A stretch of 30,350 nucleotides of DNA, taken from NCBI GenBank assembly GCA_964436315.1, contig CAYTCZ010000039.1:1-30350 (forward strand). The letters run 5' to 3'. The translations under genes and the position numbers were made by a program. This DNA is from CAYTCZ01 sp964436315. GTDB lineage: Bacteria; Actinomycetota; Thermoleophilia; Gaiellales; Gaiellaceae. The notes beneath the pieces were generated by a model, which ran no database searches, had not been told where the DNA came from, and saw only the letters and a program-made list of their open reading frames with translations. Positions 17,695 through 25,836 of the stretch are shown one piece after another. Positions within the stretch are counted from its first letter, which is position 1. Every line of letters begins with the position of its first letter.

Positions 17695-18204
17695 CTATGG
17701 TGCCCTGCCGTCCGGGCGCTCCGCGACAGGAACCGGTTGTGTGCCGAGACGGATGGTCCGGAATTTTGCCGGCCACCGTCTGAACGGTTTGAAGTCGTGA
17801 GAGTAGCGTCCGCGGCCACGGAACGTCACCAAGCCGCTCCCGACGATCGAGCTCGCGATTTTCGCGCCCTTGAGACGAATCCGGAGCTGTGGACCATCGA
17901 CGCGAAACCGCAGCGCATCTCCGATGTAGAGAATGGTTCGACTGTTGATGTGCACCGTCTCGTCGGCGCCCCACACAATGACGTTCGGCTCGATGGCGGA
18001 CTTCGACTTCACGCGCAAGCTCCCGTTCGCGAGATTGCCGAGCACCGCGCCCTGCGAGAACGAGACGAGCACCGTGCCGGCACCATTCCGCAACTCCATC
18101 ACGCCCGATCCCGCGGCCAGGTCGCGCGCGGGTTGTGCGCCAGCGGTTCCAGCCGCTGCGAGAGCGGCGACTGTGAGTACGAGTCCCGAGATTAGCCGCA
18201 TCAC
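17695..18204 (-). CDS. secreted protein of unknown function
   Basis: 169 residues beginning with a signal peptide (MMRLISGLVLTVAALAAAG, probable cleavage after AGAQ or nearby). The rest is soluble and beta-rich with Gly, Ser and Arg, including GAGTVLVSFSQGAVLG and INSRTILYIGDALRFRVDG. I do not recognise the family. It might be a small beta-structured envelope protein. The start is GTG 18204 or the adjoining ATG 18201. It ends 16 bases before the response regulator and so is likely to share its transcript. This makes it a candidate sensor input or target of that two-component system, as inference from context only. Confidence 0.78.
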   Translation of the reverse strand: MMRLISGLVLTVAALAAAGTAGAQPARDLAAGSGVMELRNGAGTVLVSFSQGAVLGNLANGSLRVKSKSAIEPNVIVWGADETVHINSRTILYIGDALRFRVDGPQLRIRLKGAKIASSIVGSGLVTFRGRGRYSHDFKPFRRWPAKFRTIRLGTQPVPVAERPDGRAP

Positions 18205-18428
18205 TGTTGTCTATTGGGATTCTCGTCCGTATGGGTGTGTGGCGCATCATGGGCCTGTAAAGAATGTGTTAGCCACGCAGCGGGGTTGGTCTCCGCCTGA
18301 CGGTGACTCGGGTTGGGAGATCCGTTTCGCACCCTCCACTCATCGGCGCCTCGGCGGGTCCGCTTGAGGCATGCCCGCTGTCGGCCCGATGCCAGATCCG
18401 CTGATTGACGAGAGGGCTACCGGCCGAG
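18205..18428. other. 224-base intergenic region
   Basis: It separates the DUF192 gene from the secreted-protein/two-component operon on the minus strand. I see no coding frame, tRNA or clear terminator. A promoter for the downstream operon is expected here, but no convincing -35/-10 pair stands out. Confidence 0.4.
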
Positions 18429-18779
18429 TCAGGGAGTGGCGATGCTGAGTCGGTCGCCGATCTCGACGCCACGGGTCGTGGCCTCTCCGGCCGGGAGCTC
18501 GAGCGTCGCGTGTGCCTTTCGCTGCGCGGCCATGCGCCAAGGCGCCATTCGCTCTCGGATTCCTACGACCTCCTGCGACCGGTCGAGGAAGACGACATCG
18601 ATCGGAAAGCGCATGAAGAACGTGTGAACCGAGGAGGCCGGCTTGAGGAGGATTCCCTCTCCCTCAGACAGGTTCTTCCGGCCGAGGAGGCCTCGCATCC
18701 GGCTCCAGGGTCGCTCGGCGAGTAGGCAGCGCTCGACAACGACGCTCCCGTCCTCACGTGTGACTGTGACCTCTTTCAT
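18429..18779 (-). CDS. DUF192 family protein
   Basis: 116 residues from ATG 18779 (MKEVTVTREDG). The DUF192 pattern is clear: CLLAERPWSRMRGLLGR near the N-terminus, then EGILLKPASSVHTFFMRFPI, DVVFLDRSQEVVGI and LELPAGEATTRGVEIGDRL. The family is a small beta-barrel-like domain of unknown biochemical role, often secreted; no signal peptide is seen here. The frame is open upstream to 19223, but that part overlaps the coiled-coil gene and is a shadow. It follows the Tad operon's coiled-coil gene by 34 bases and looks like the last gene of that operon. Confidence 0.88.
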   Translation of the reverse strand: MKEVTVTREDGSVVVERCLLAERPWSRMRGLLGRKNLSEGEGILLKPASSVHTFFMRFPIDVVFLDRSQEVVGIRERMAPWRMAAQRKAHATLELPAGEATTRGVEIGDRLSIATP

Positions 18780-18813
18780 GAGGCCCCGTTCGACGGTCGG
18801 TCGTCGAAACCTG

Positions 18814-20084
18814 CTACTTGCGAGCGAGTTCTTCCTGAGCTTTCGAGATGTAGACGGAGAGCTCCCGACGACGCTGACCGAGCTGCGTCTCCTTATCGTT
18901 GAGCTCTCGCTCGCGACGCTCCGTCCACTCCTCGCGTATGTCGAGCTCTGTCTCCCGCTCGGCGAGAATGCGCGCTCGTTCACGATCATCCTCGTCGAGT
19001 TGCTCGCGTCGCTCGGCGAGAACCGTCTCGATCTCCCGCAGGCGCTCGTCATAGAGAGCCAGCCGCTCCTTCTCTTCTGAAAGGAGCTGTACGTTTGCGG
19101 CGAGCTCTGCCTCTCTCTCTTCGAACTCACGAGCCTGCGCCTCAAGCGAAGCAGTCGCGCGTTCGCGCTCGTCGAGTTGACGACCCTTCTCCTCGAGCCG
19201 AAGGGAGATTCGTTCGAGTTCATGTTCAGTCGCCATGTCGGGTCCGGTTAGCTCGAGGAGCGCGTTCACCTCGGCGACCTTCGTCTCGAGTTCCTGGGCT
19301 CGCTCGTCAACGGCCTTCGTTTTCTCCTCAAGCACCGCCGAGCTCTCCTGTGCTCTGCGGTGCTCCTTCTCGAGCTGTGCACGGTCGAGGGCGATTCGTT
19401 GCTCCAGCGCCTGCACGTCGTTGTCGCGTTTCTCCGTCGTCCGTTCACGGCTAGCGAGTGACTTCTCGCGCGAGGCGAGCTCGTCTTGCCGAGCCACCAG
19501 GTCGGACTCCCGCTCGGCCANNNNNNNNNNNNNNNNNNNNNNNNNNNNNNNNNNNNNNNNNNNNNNNNNNNNNNNNNNNNNNNNNNNNNNNNNNNNNNNN
19601 NNNNNNNNNNNNNNNNNNNNAGGTCGGACTCCCGCTCGGCCAGAGCTTCACGCTCTTGCCCGAGCAACTCCTCGCGAGCCGCAAGCTGACTCTCACGTTC
19701 GGCAAGCCGCTGTTCGCGCGAGGCGAGCTCGTCTTGCCGAGCCACCAGGTCGGACTCCCGCTCGGCCAGAGCTTCACGCTCTTGCCCGAGCAACTCCTCG
19801 CCGGCCGCGAGGTAGCTTTCGCTTTCGCCGAGCCCGAGGCGTACCGCCTCGAGCCCGGCGTCGTCGATTCGACCGTTAGGAGACGCTGGACCGCTCTGGT
19901 TCTGAGACTTGCTAACCTCGACGCCGGGCTCCGGATACTGTTCGATCGGATCCCCCTTCGGGCTGCCGCCAGGATGGTCGGCCATCGGTTTGCGTGAGCC
20001 GCGCTTGTTCCGATCGAGCTGAGCTCGGAGCCCAGTCCCGAACCCGCGAGCGGTTTCTACTTGCTGCGTCTGTCTCGGTGCCAT
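18814..20084 (-). CDS. repeat-containing coiled-coil protein in the Tad operon (spans a 100-N gap)
   Basis: A highly charged, almost entirely helical protein. The N-terminal 65 or so residues are polar (MAPRQTQQVETARGFGTGLR, then a Pro/Gly-rich part). Next come 42-residue repeats with the core LGQEREALAERESDLVARQ plus DELASRE, and then a long coiled coil ending SVYISKAQEELARK. The two sides of the N-run are in different frames as drawn. The bases on either side of the gap are an identical 22-mer. Removing the 100 N and one copy (122 bases) brings both sides into one frame and continues the repeat, giving about 382 residues. ATG 20084 has GGGGAGG nine bases upstream; ATG 20102 is too close to its ribosome site. 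It follows tadC closely. The role could be a scaffold or tether for the pilus machine; this is inferred. Confidence 0.82.
19469..19800 (-). repeat. 126-bp (42-residue) tandem repeat in the coiled-coil gene
   Basis: The 52 bases at 19469-19520 recur exactly at 19717-19768. The 54 bases at 19621-19674 recur exactly at 19747-19800. The period is 126 bases. After joining across the gap, an 84-base stretch is identical between copies. The true copy number may exceed what is assembled. Confidence 0.85.
19521..19620. other. 100-N scaffold gap 1
   Basis: Exactly 100 N. The last 22 bases before it (19499-19520) equal the first 22 after it (19621-19642). The contig ends therefore overlap and the gap is padding of arbitrary length, unless extra repeat units are missing. 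Confidence 0.9.
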
Positions 20085-20107
20085 CTCGACGAACCTCCCC
20101 ATTCCCC

Positions 20108-21016
20108 CTAGAACAGATCGAACAGGGCGATGAAGGCTGGGGCGAGGATGACGATGAACATCGCTGGGAAGATGAAGAGCACCGTCGGGAATAGCATCTT
20201 GATCGGTGACTTCATGCCTTTCTCCTCGGCCGCAGCTTGCCGCTTCAGCCGTGACTCTGATGCCTGGACGCGGAGGATGTGTCCGACGGACATTCCGAGC
20301 TGGTCGGCTTGTACTATCGAGCGCACGAACGCCCCTACTTCCTGAGAGTCTGTGCGCTCTGCGAGCTTCTTCAGCGCGTTCTCACGAGATTCGCCGATTT
20401 GAATCTCGCGAAGTGCGAACTCGAATTCCTCGGACAGCGGTCCGCTCGAGCGTTCGGTGAGTTTCGAGATCGCAGCGTCGAAGCCAAGTCCTGCCTCGAC
20501 CGACACAGCGAGAAGATCGAGCGAGTCGGGAAGCTCTCGCCGGATTGCGTCTCGCCTGCTCTTCGCCTTCATGCTGATGACAAAGTCGGGGGCGAGATAG
20601 CCCAGACCGCCGAAGATGACCGCGACGAAGATGCTTGCACCGAGACCACCGGCGGCAGCACCGAGCGCCAGGCCCCCAGCCGCGCCTGCAATCGCGAGCC
20701 CGGCCTTGGCCGCTAGGAATCCGATCGGAGAGACTTGCCTCATTCCCGCCGCAAACAGCTTGAGCTGGACGGAATCTGATGTCGTCTTTGGACTGAAGCG
20801 GAGAACGAGATCAGCGAGCGAGCCGCGGAGCGGGTCGACGACGCGCTCATGGAAGTTCGGCTCTGGCCGTTCCGTTGAGACCCGTTTGCCACCCCAGTTC
20901 GCTGCCCGGTCGACAGAGTTGGCGCGTTGCCGAGCCGGTTGAGTGATCAACTCACCCACCATGTAGAGCGCGAGGGTGAAGAGTGCCATTCCTACGATGA
21001 AGAGGAGAATCGACAT
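20108..21016 (-). CDS. tadC: Tad pilus inner-membrane platform protein TadC
   Basis: 302 residues. There is one N-terminal helix (2-24), a cytoplasmic stretch, two helices at about 98-145 and a C-terminal helix (about 275-300). The T2SSF domain contains LPDSLDLLAVSVEAGLGFDA and FVRSIVQADQLGMSVGHILR. TadC partners with TadB to form the membrane platform on which the CpaF ATPase works to assemble Flp pili. It starts four bases after the VWA-TadB stop, with AAGGGG eight bases upstream of ATG 21016. It is of normal length for the family. Confidence 0.94.
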   Translation of the reverse strand: MSILLFIVGMALFTLALYMVGELITQPARQRANSVDRAANWGGKRVSTERPEPNFHERVVDPLRGSLADLVLRFSPKTTSDSVQLKLFAAGMRQVSPIGFLAAKAGLAIAGAAGGLALGAAAGGLGASIFVAVIFGGLGYLAPDFVISMKAKSRRDAIRRELPDSLDLLAVSVEAGLGFDAAISKLTERSSGPLSEEFEFALREIQIGESRENALKKLAERTDSQEVGAFVRSIVQADQLGMSVGHILRVQASESRLKRQAAAEEKGMKSPIKMLFPTVLFIFPAMFIVILAPAFIALFDLF

Positions 21017-21020
21017 TGGT

Positions 21021-22988
21021 TTACCCCTTGAAGGAAACGATTCGCTTGAGGAGGAGAGCGCCGATTCCCATCATCACCAGCGCCATAATGATGAGTACAC
21101 GTCCGATCGTCGTTCCGAAGAGCGGATCCATGTACTCGGGGTTGATTAGCTCGATCGCGACAGCGATGAAGAAGGGCAGCCCGACAAGAACGTAAGCGGT
21201 CATCTTGCCCATGGCCGTCAGACTCTTGATCTTCCGTCGGAACTGCTGCCGCTGCCGGACGGTGTCGGCCACCATGTCGAAGAGACCGGCCAGGCTGCCA
21301 CCCACCTCGCGCTGAATCGACACCGCGGTGACCACGTATTCGAAGTCCTCGGAGCCCAGACGTGTGGCCATCTCGTGAAGGGCCTCGTCCATCGGCTTAC
21401 CGAGCTGGGCCTCCGTGACAACGCGCTTGAGTTCCTCGGAGGCAGGAGGCTCTCCCTCTTCTACGCCCCTCTGGATTGTTTGACGGAAGCTGTGGCCGGC
21501 TTTGAGCGAAGCCGCGAGCGTCGTCAGGAGATCAGGAAGCTGTTCATCGAACTTGGCGACTCGCCGCTTCGCCCTTGCCCAGACGAAGATCGATGGTGCG
21601 ATGAGTGCGAGGACGACTCCGAGTGCAACGATCCATCCGGCCATCCCTGCGGCCGCCAGAAACAGTGCCGCAAAGACTCCAACGCCGGCACTCAGGTAGA
21701 CGAACTCACCCGTGCGAAGCGGCACCGCAGCGCGAACGAGAAGCAGCGAGAGGCTCTCCCACGCACGCAGGCCGCCAAACGCCCGCTCAGTCACTTTGTA
21801 GAAAGGAGCAAGCGGACGGACAGATTGCCGCTTTCGGCCGGACTCTACGCGACGTTCGCCCCTGCCGACATGCGGCTCGATGCGCGCTCGGAGCCACTGA
21901 CTCTTCGGGCTCCGGAGAGCGATCAGCAAGGCGAAAAGGATTACGAAACCGACAAAGGCACCGACGACATAGGGACCCCAGCCTTCTCGATAGAGAGTCG
22001 CCGGCAGCAGACTGCCTGGCTCTTCCTTGACAGGAGCGCTCAGTGTCGCGGCAGAAGCCGGGACACTGACCGGCACCGTCGCACTCGGCTCGTCATCCAC
22101 CCACGCGGTGAGCGAAACCGTCTCACCGGGCAGTGCGTTGGTGACGTACTCCATCCGCCACGTGCGGGCAAGCTCCTCTGCAACCGCACCGTAAACGGCG
22201 TCGAGCGCACGCGTCGAGCGAACGCTGTAGTACGTGCCACCCGTTTCACGAGCCATCTGTTGGAGAGGTACTGGGTCGAAGCGGTTCCCTTCGATGCCGA
22301 TCGGATACACGACTGCACCCGCGGACTTTGCTGCCGCCACGGCTTCCTCGAAGCTGGCGGGATCCGCGCCCGCGACAAGTTTGTCCTGAGAGGTAAAGTC
22401 GGACCCGTCCGTGAGGACGACGATGACGCGGCCCTCGAGAGGTTCTGTCGCAAGTGCGTTTGCCGAAATGACGATCGCGTCGTAGAGAGCGGTGCCCACT
22501 ACGGTGTCGACGTCGAGTGTCCGCAGAGCGATGTCGGCGTCGATCGTCGAGGTCGTGAAGCCCGTTAGCTGTTGCGCCTCAGAGCCGAAGCTGACGACGG
22601 CTACGCGATCCTCAAGCGGCTTATCGCCGAGGAACGAGCGCGCCGCAGCAATTGCATCGGAGAGCGCACCGTTCTTCATCGATTTCGATTGATCAATTGC
22701 AACGACGATGCTCTTGGCCCTGCCGAGGTTCTCGGCTTTGACTCCAGTAACTTCGGAGTCGTTCTCGGTCAGAGTCGGTGGCACCGCGGTCGGTGACTCG
22801 GTGACAACCGACGCTCGCACGATTGGATAATCGTCACTCTCCACCTGTCGGAGCTCAACTGCTGAAAGTGCTCCTGCAGGTACGACGAGCGACGTCGCGA
22901 TCGCGGCGAGCAAGACGAGGAGGCCCGCGAGGCGCCCACGGGGGCGCCCCGTCCGGATTCCGGGTTGTGTGAGGGTTCGGCGCTGCAT
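21021..22988 (-). CDS. tadB: VWA-TadB fusion: von Willebrand A domain joined to Tad platform protein
   Basis: 655 residues, about twice the usual TadB length. A signal-peptide-like helix (18-42) precedes an extracytoplasmic VWA domain (about 90-275). Its metal-ion-dependent adhesion site is complete: D99-x-S101-x-S103 in IDQSKSM, T166 in GTALYDA and D194 in LTDGSD. A beta-rich segment (285-325) and a helix (340-358) link to a standard TadB half (about 410-655). That half has two helices at 428-470, the T2SSF motif LPDLLTTLAASLKAGHSFRQ, REVGGSLAGLFDMVADTV and two terminal helices. If the VWA part faces outside, the protein could couple pilus assembly to a surface ligand or to pilin. The start lies just left of gap 2. 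Closing that gap puts its ATG one base after the tadA stop. Confidence 0.93.
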   Translation of the reverse strand: MQRRTLTQPGIRTGRPRGRLAGLLVLLAAIATSLVVPAGALSAVELRQVESDDYPIVRASVVTESPTAVPPTLTENDSEVTGVKAENLGRAKSIVVAIDQSKSMKNGALSDAIAAARSFLGDKPLEDRVAVVSFGSEAQQLTGFTTSTIDADIALRTLDVDTVVGTALYDAIVISANALATEPLEGRVIVVLTDGSDFTSQDKLVAGADPASFEEAVAAAKSAGAVVYPIGIEGNRFDPVPLQQMARETGGTYYSVRSTRALDAVYGAVAEELARTWRMEYVTNALPGETVSLTAWVDDEPSATVPVSVPASAATLSAPVKEEPGSLLPATLYREGWGPYVVGAFVGFVILFALLIALRSPKSQWLRARIEPHVGRGERRVESGRKRQSVRPLAPFYKVTERAFGGLRAWESLSLLLVRAAVPLRTGEFVYLSAGVGVFAALFLAAAGMAGWIVALGVVLALIAPSIFVWARAKRRVAKFDEQLPDLLTTLAASLKAGHSFRQTIQRGVEEGEPPASEELKRVVTEAQLGKPMDEALHEMATRLGSEDFEYVVTAVSIQREVGGSLAGLFDMVADTVRQRQQFRRKIKSLTAMGKMTAYVLVGLPFFIAVAIELINPEYMDPLFGTTIGRVLIIMALVMMGIGALLLKRIVSFKG

Positions 22989-23002
22989 CTCAGTTCTTTC
23001 CG

Positions 23003-23102
23003 NNNNNNNNNNNNNNNNNNNNNNNNNNNNNNNNNNNNNNNNNNNNNNNNNNNNNNNNNNNNNNNNNNNNNNNNNNNNNNNNNNNNNNNNNNNNNNNNNN
23101 NN
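23003..23102. other. 100-N scaffold gap 2
   Basis: Exactly 100 N. The 22 bases at 22981-23002 are identical to those at 23103-23124. The sequence there covers the tadA stop and the tadB start. Collapsing the copies gives TGA-G-ATG, a one-base intergenic spacing typical of this operon, so no DNA appears to be missing. Confidence 0.92.
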
Positions 23103-23111
23103 CGCTGCATC

Positions 23112-24590
23112 TCAGTTCTTTCCGATCCCAGAGCCGCGAACGGTGTAGACGGTCTGGAAGCTCTCGTTGTCGTCTGCAGCCTCGAAGAAGGCCGGCGGAA
23201 GTGCGACACCGTTGACTGAGAGCTTGTCGAGGAAGTGCGGCTTGAGACCGGTCACCTGAAGCGGGAGCAGCAGCTTCAGCACCTTCGAAGCCTGCTCCTC
23301 CTCAGGCGGCCGCGCCACGAACAGATCCTGAAGCGTGACGATCTCCGCCTCCATGCCGATGACCTCAGTTACATGTGTCACCCGGCGGGAGCCGTCAACA
23401 AGACGTGAGATGTGCACGATCATGTCGAAAGCGCTCGAGATCTGCTCACGGATCGCCCGTAGGGGCAGATCAACGCCGGCCATCAGCACCATGGACTCGA
23501 GGCGCGCGAGGGCGTCTCGGGTCGAGTTGGCGTGAATAGTCGTCAGTGACCCTTCGTGGCCTGTGTTCATCGACTGCAGCATGTCCACGGTCTCTGCGCC
23601 ACGAACCTCACCGACGATGATTCGGTCAGGACGCATTCGGAGGGCGTTTCGAACCAGCTCACGGATGCGGACCTCGCCCTTCCCCTCGATGTTCGACGGA
23701 CGAGACTCGAGCCGAATCGTGTGCCTCTGCTGGAGCTGGAGCTCCGCGGCGTCTTCGATCGTAATGATTCTTTCCTCGCCTGGAACAAACGCAGAACACG
23801 CGTTCAGCAGGGTCGTCTTACCCGTTCCGGTGCCCCCGGAAATAAGAATGTTCAGCTTTCCGCGAACCGCCGCAGCGAGAAAGTGGGCCGCCTTGGGCGA
23901 CAGCGTTCCGAACCCGATCAGATTGTCCATGGTGTAGGGATCTCGCGAGAACTTCCGAATCGTGAGCGAGGGGCCCGTCAGCGCAAGGGGCGGGATAATC
24001 GCGTTCACACGACTTCCGTCCGGGAGGCGTGCGTCGACCATCGGTGACGATTCGTCAACGCGTCGGCCGACCTGCGAAACGATCTTGTCGATGATTCGCA
24101 TGAGGTGTGCGTCGTCAAGGAAGCTCGAGCTCGTCTCCTCGATCTTGCCCTGCCGCTCGATGTAGATGTTTGCCCCGCCGTTGACCATTACTTCCGTGAT
24201 GGTGTCATCACGGAGGAACGGCTCCAGCGGACCGTAACCCAGGATGTCGTCGGTAATCTGGCGGACCAGATCCCTCCGCTCCTCTCGGGTCAGGGGCGTG
24301 CGATCAAGCGCCATTTCCTCGCTGACGACGCGGTGCACCTGCTCATGGAGATCATCGCCTGGGTCGGCAGCGAACAGCTGAGGCCCGAGTTTGGCGATAC
24401 AGGCGTGATGCACTTTCGTCTTCAGCTCTGCGTACGGATCAACCGGCGTCTCAGCTGCCGACTGATCTCGGTGCGCCCAGGCAGCGAGCGCCGCGGCGGG
24501 CTCATCGGCCGCCGCGGTAGTCGTGGCGGCCGAGTTCCCTTGACCATTCGTGGACTCGCTTGGGCCGTTGATGCGATCGTGGAGACTCAT
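23112..24590 (-). CDS. tadA: Tad pilus assembly ATPase TadA/CpaF
   Basis: 492 residues of the secretion ATPase that powers Flp pilus assembly. A low-complexity N-terminus (1-50) precedes the N-terminal domain (55-210), which contains ILGYGPLEPFLRDDTITEVM. The RecA-like core has Walker A GGTGTGKT (252-259), the Asp box ITIEDAAELQL (276-286) and the Walker B region DRIIVGEVRGAE (322-333). The His box GHEGSLTTIHANS lies at 344-356. The C-terminus ends at TGA 23112, inside the sequence duplicated by gap 2. ATG 24590 is four bases after the cpaE stop, with AGG at the right distance. It works with CpaE, TadB and TadC. Confidence 0.96.
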   Translation of the reverse strand: MSLHDRINGPSESTNGQGNSAATTTAAADEPAAALAAWAHRDQSAAETPVDPYAELKTKVHHACIAKLGPQLFAADPGDDLHEQVHRVVSEEMALDRTPLTREERRDLVRQITDDILGYGPLEPFLRDDTITEVMVNGGANIYIERQGKIEETSSSFLDDAHLMRIIDKIVSQVGRRVDESSPMVDARLPDGSRVNAIIPPLALTGPSLTIRKFSRDPYTMDNLIGFGTLSPKAAHFLAAAVRGKLNILISGGTGTGKTTLLNACSAFVPGEERIITIEDAAELQLQQRHTIRLESRPSNIEGKGEVRIRELVRNALRMRPDRIIVGEVRGAETVDMLQSMNTGHEGSLTTIHANSTRDALARLESMVLMAGVDLPLRAIREQISSAFDMIVHISRLVDGSRRVTHVTEVIGMEAEIVTLQDLFVARPPEEEQASKVLKLLLPLQVTGLKPHFLDKLSVNGVALPPAFFEAADDNESFQTVYTVRGSGIGKN

Positions 24591-24594
24591 CGTC

Positions 24595-25836
24595 CTACGC
24601 CTTTCCGACGCTCGCGATCTCCGCGGAGCCGGCCTCGGCGGCCTTTCCGCTCCGACGGAAACCCATTGAGGTCCGCTTCTTGGCGGGCTGGTTGCCAGAC
24701 GAAAGCGCGCGACTTATCTCACGGATCGCGCCCTTGAACTTCGAGCCGGCACCAAGCACAGCTGGATTCCCGCGGTTGACCGCGGCCGAGACCGCTCCGT
24801 CCCATGGGATCTCGAAGGTCACGTCGTGCTCCAACGCCCCCTCGATCTCGCTCTTCTTCAGGCGCCGCTTGGGCTGAGCCTGGTTGAGGACAAGGTTGAT
24901 CCGATCCTCCGGGAAGGAGAGCAACTCGAGCGTCTGCATGCTGAGTCGAACGTTCTTCAGTGTCGGGACATCGAGTCCACAGAGCAGAAGCAGCTCGTCG
25001 GAATCATCAAGCGTCGAGAGCATCGGCCCGTGGAAGAACGGGGACGTGTCGACGACGATCACTTCGTACGACGACCGGGCGACTTCGAGGAGGCTCTTCA
25101 CCTTCGGCTCGGTGACCAACTCGGCGTCCTCCGGCCGGAGTGGTGCCGCAAGGACATCGAGGCCGCTCGGATGTCGAACCGTGTAGCCGGCCAGTTTCTC
25201 GGCGTCGAGCTCCCCAGGAGCAACGACGAGGTCGTAGATGGTTCGATCGGGCTCGCTGCCGAGCATGATCGCTGCGTCACCGAACTGGAGATCGAGGTCG
25301 AGCAGAAGTGTCTTCTTGCCCTCCCACTTGGCAAACGCGGTTGCAAGGCTTGTCGAGATGACGGATTTCCCGGTCCCGCCCTTCGGGGCGAACACCGTAA
25401 TGACACGGCCGTCGCCATTCTTCGGAGCGGCCGCCTTCGGTCGGTCAGCACCCTTCCGCGCCTTCCGCGCGGCGAATACCACGTTGTCGGGCAGCTGCGG
25501 AAGAAGCAGCACGTCTGCGACATCGCCATCGAGGGCCTCGTCCAGAAGCCCGGTCGCATCGCTGGAGGCAAGGAGAACGATCGGGGCTGGCGTGTGCTCT
25601 CGCACGAGCGCAAGCTCCTTCGCGGGCAATGACCCGTTGGCAGTGGCGAACAGCACGACAGAGGGACGCTCGCTGGCGAGCTGCCCGACAGCGTCCTTCA
25701 TATCTTCGCCTACCCACACGAGGTCGAGCTCGGGATGATCCTCGAGCGCCCCGCGGAGCTCCGCCAGACCGTCGCAGCTGCCTGCGAGAGCGACACGCAT
25801 GGTGTCGCGAGTCTGGTTGTCTTTGTGGACACTCAT
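24595..25836 (-). CDS. cpaE: CpaE/TadZ-like pilus localisation ATPase
   Basis: 413 residues. The N-terminal part (about 13-125) resembles a receiver-like domain without the full phosphorylation site. A MinD/ParA-type ATPase follows, with deviant Walker A KGGTGKS (152-158), LLLDLDLQFGDAA and VVDTSPFFHG. TadZ/CpaE proteins position the pilus machine in the cell. A basic C-terminal tail (KKRTSMGFRRSGKAAE) may contact membrane or partners. It overlaps cpaB by four bases (ATGA), with AGAAGAG as the likely ribosome site. An internal ATG at residue 13 is an alternative start. Confidence 0.92.
   Translation of the reverse strand: MSVHKDNQTRDTMRVALAGSCDGLAELRGALEDHPELDLVWVGEDMKDAVGQLASERPSVVLFATANGSLPAKELALVREHTPAPIVLLASSDATGLLDEALDGDVADVLLLPQLPDNVVFAARKARKGADRPKAAAPKNGDGRVITVFAPKGGTGKSVISTSLATAFAKWEGKKTLLLDLDLQFGDAAIMLGSEPDRTIYDLVVAPGELDAEKLAGYTVRHPSGLDVLAAPLRPEDAELVTEPKVKSLLEVARSSYEVIVVDTSPFFHGPMLSTLDDSDELLLLCGLDVPTLKNVRLSMQTLELLSFPEDRINLVLNQAQPKRRLKKSEIEGALEHDVTFEIPWDGAVSAAVNRGNPAVLGAGSKFKGAIREISRALSSGNQPAKKRTSMGFRRSGKAAEAGSAEIASVGKA

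Noticed and set aside
19499..19800. CRISPR-like array
   Set aside because: The repeats are in-frame 126-base coding units of a coiled coil with no spacers.
21375..22568. 397-residue open frame on the plus strand
   Set aside because: It is antisense to the VWA-TadB gene, whose motifs are clear on the minus strand.
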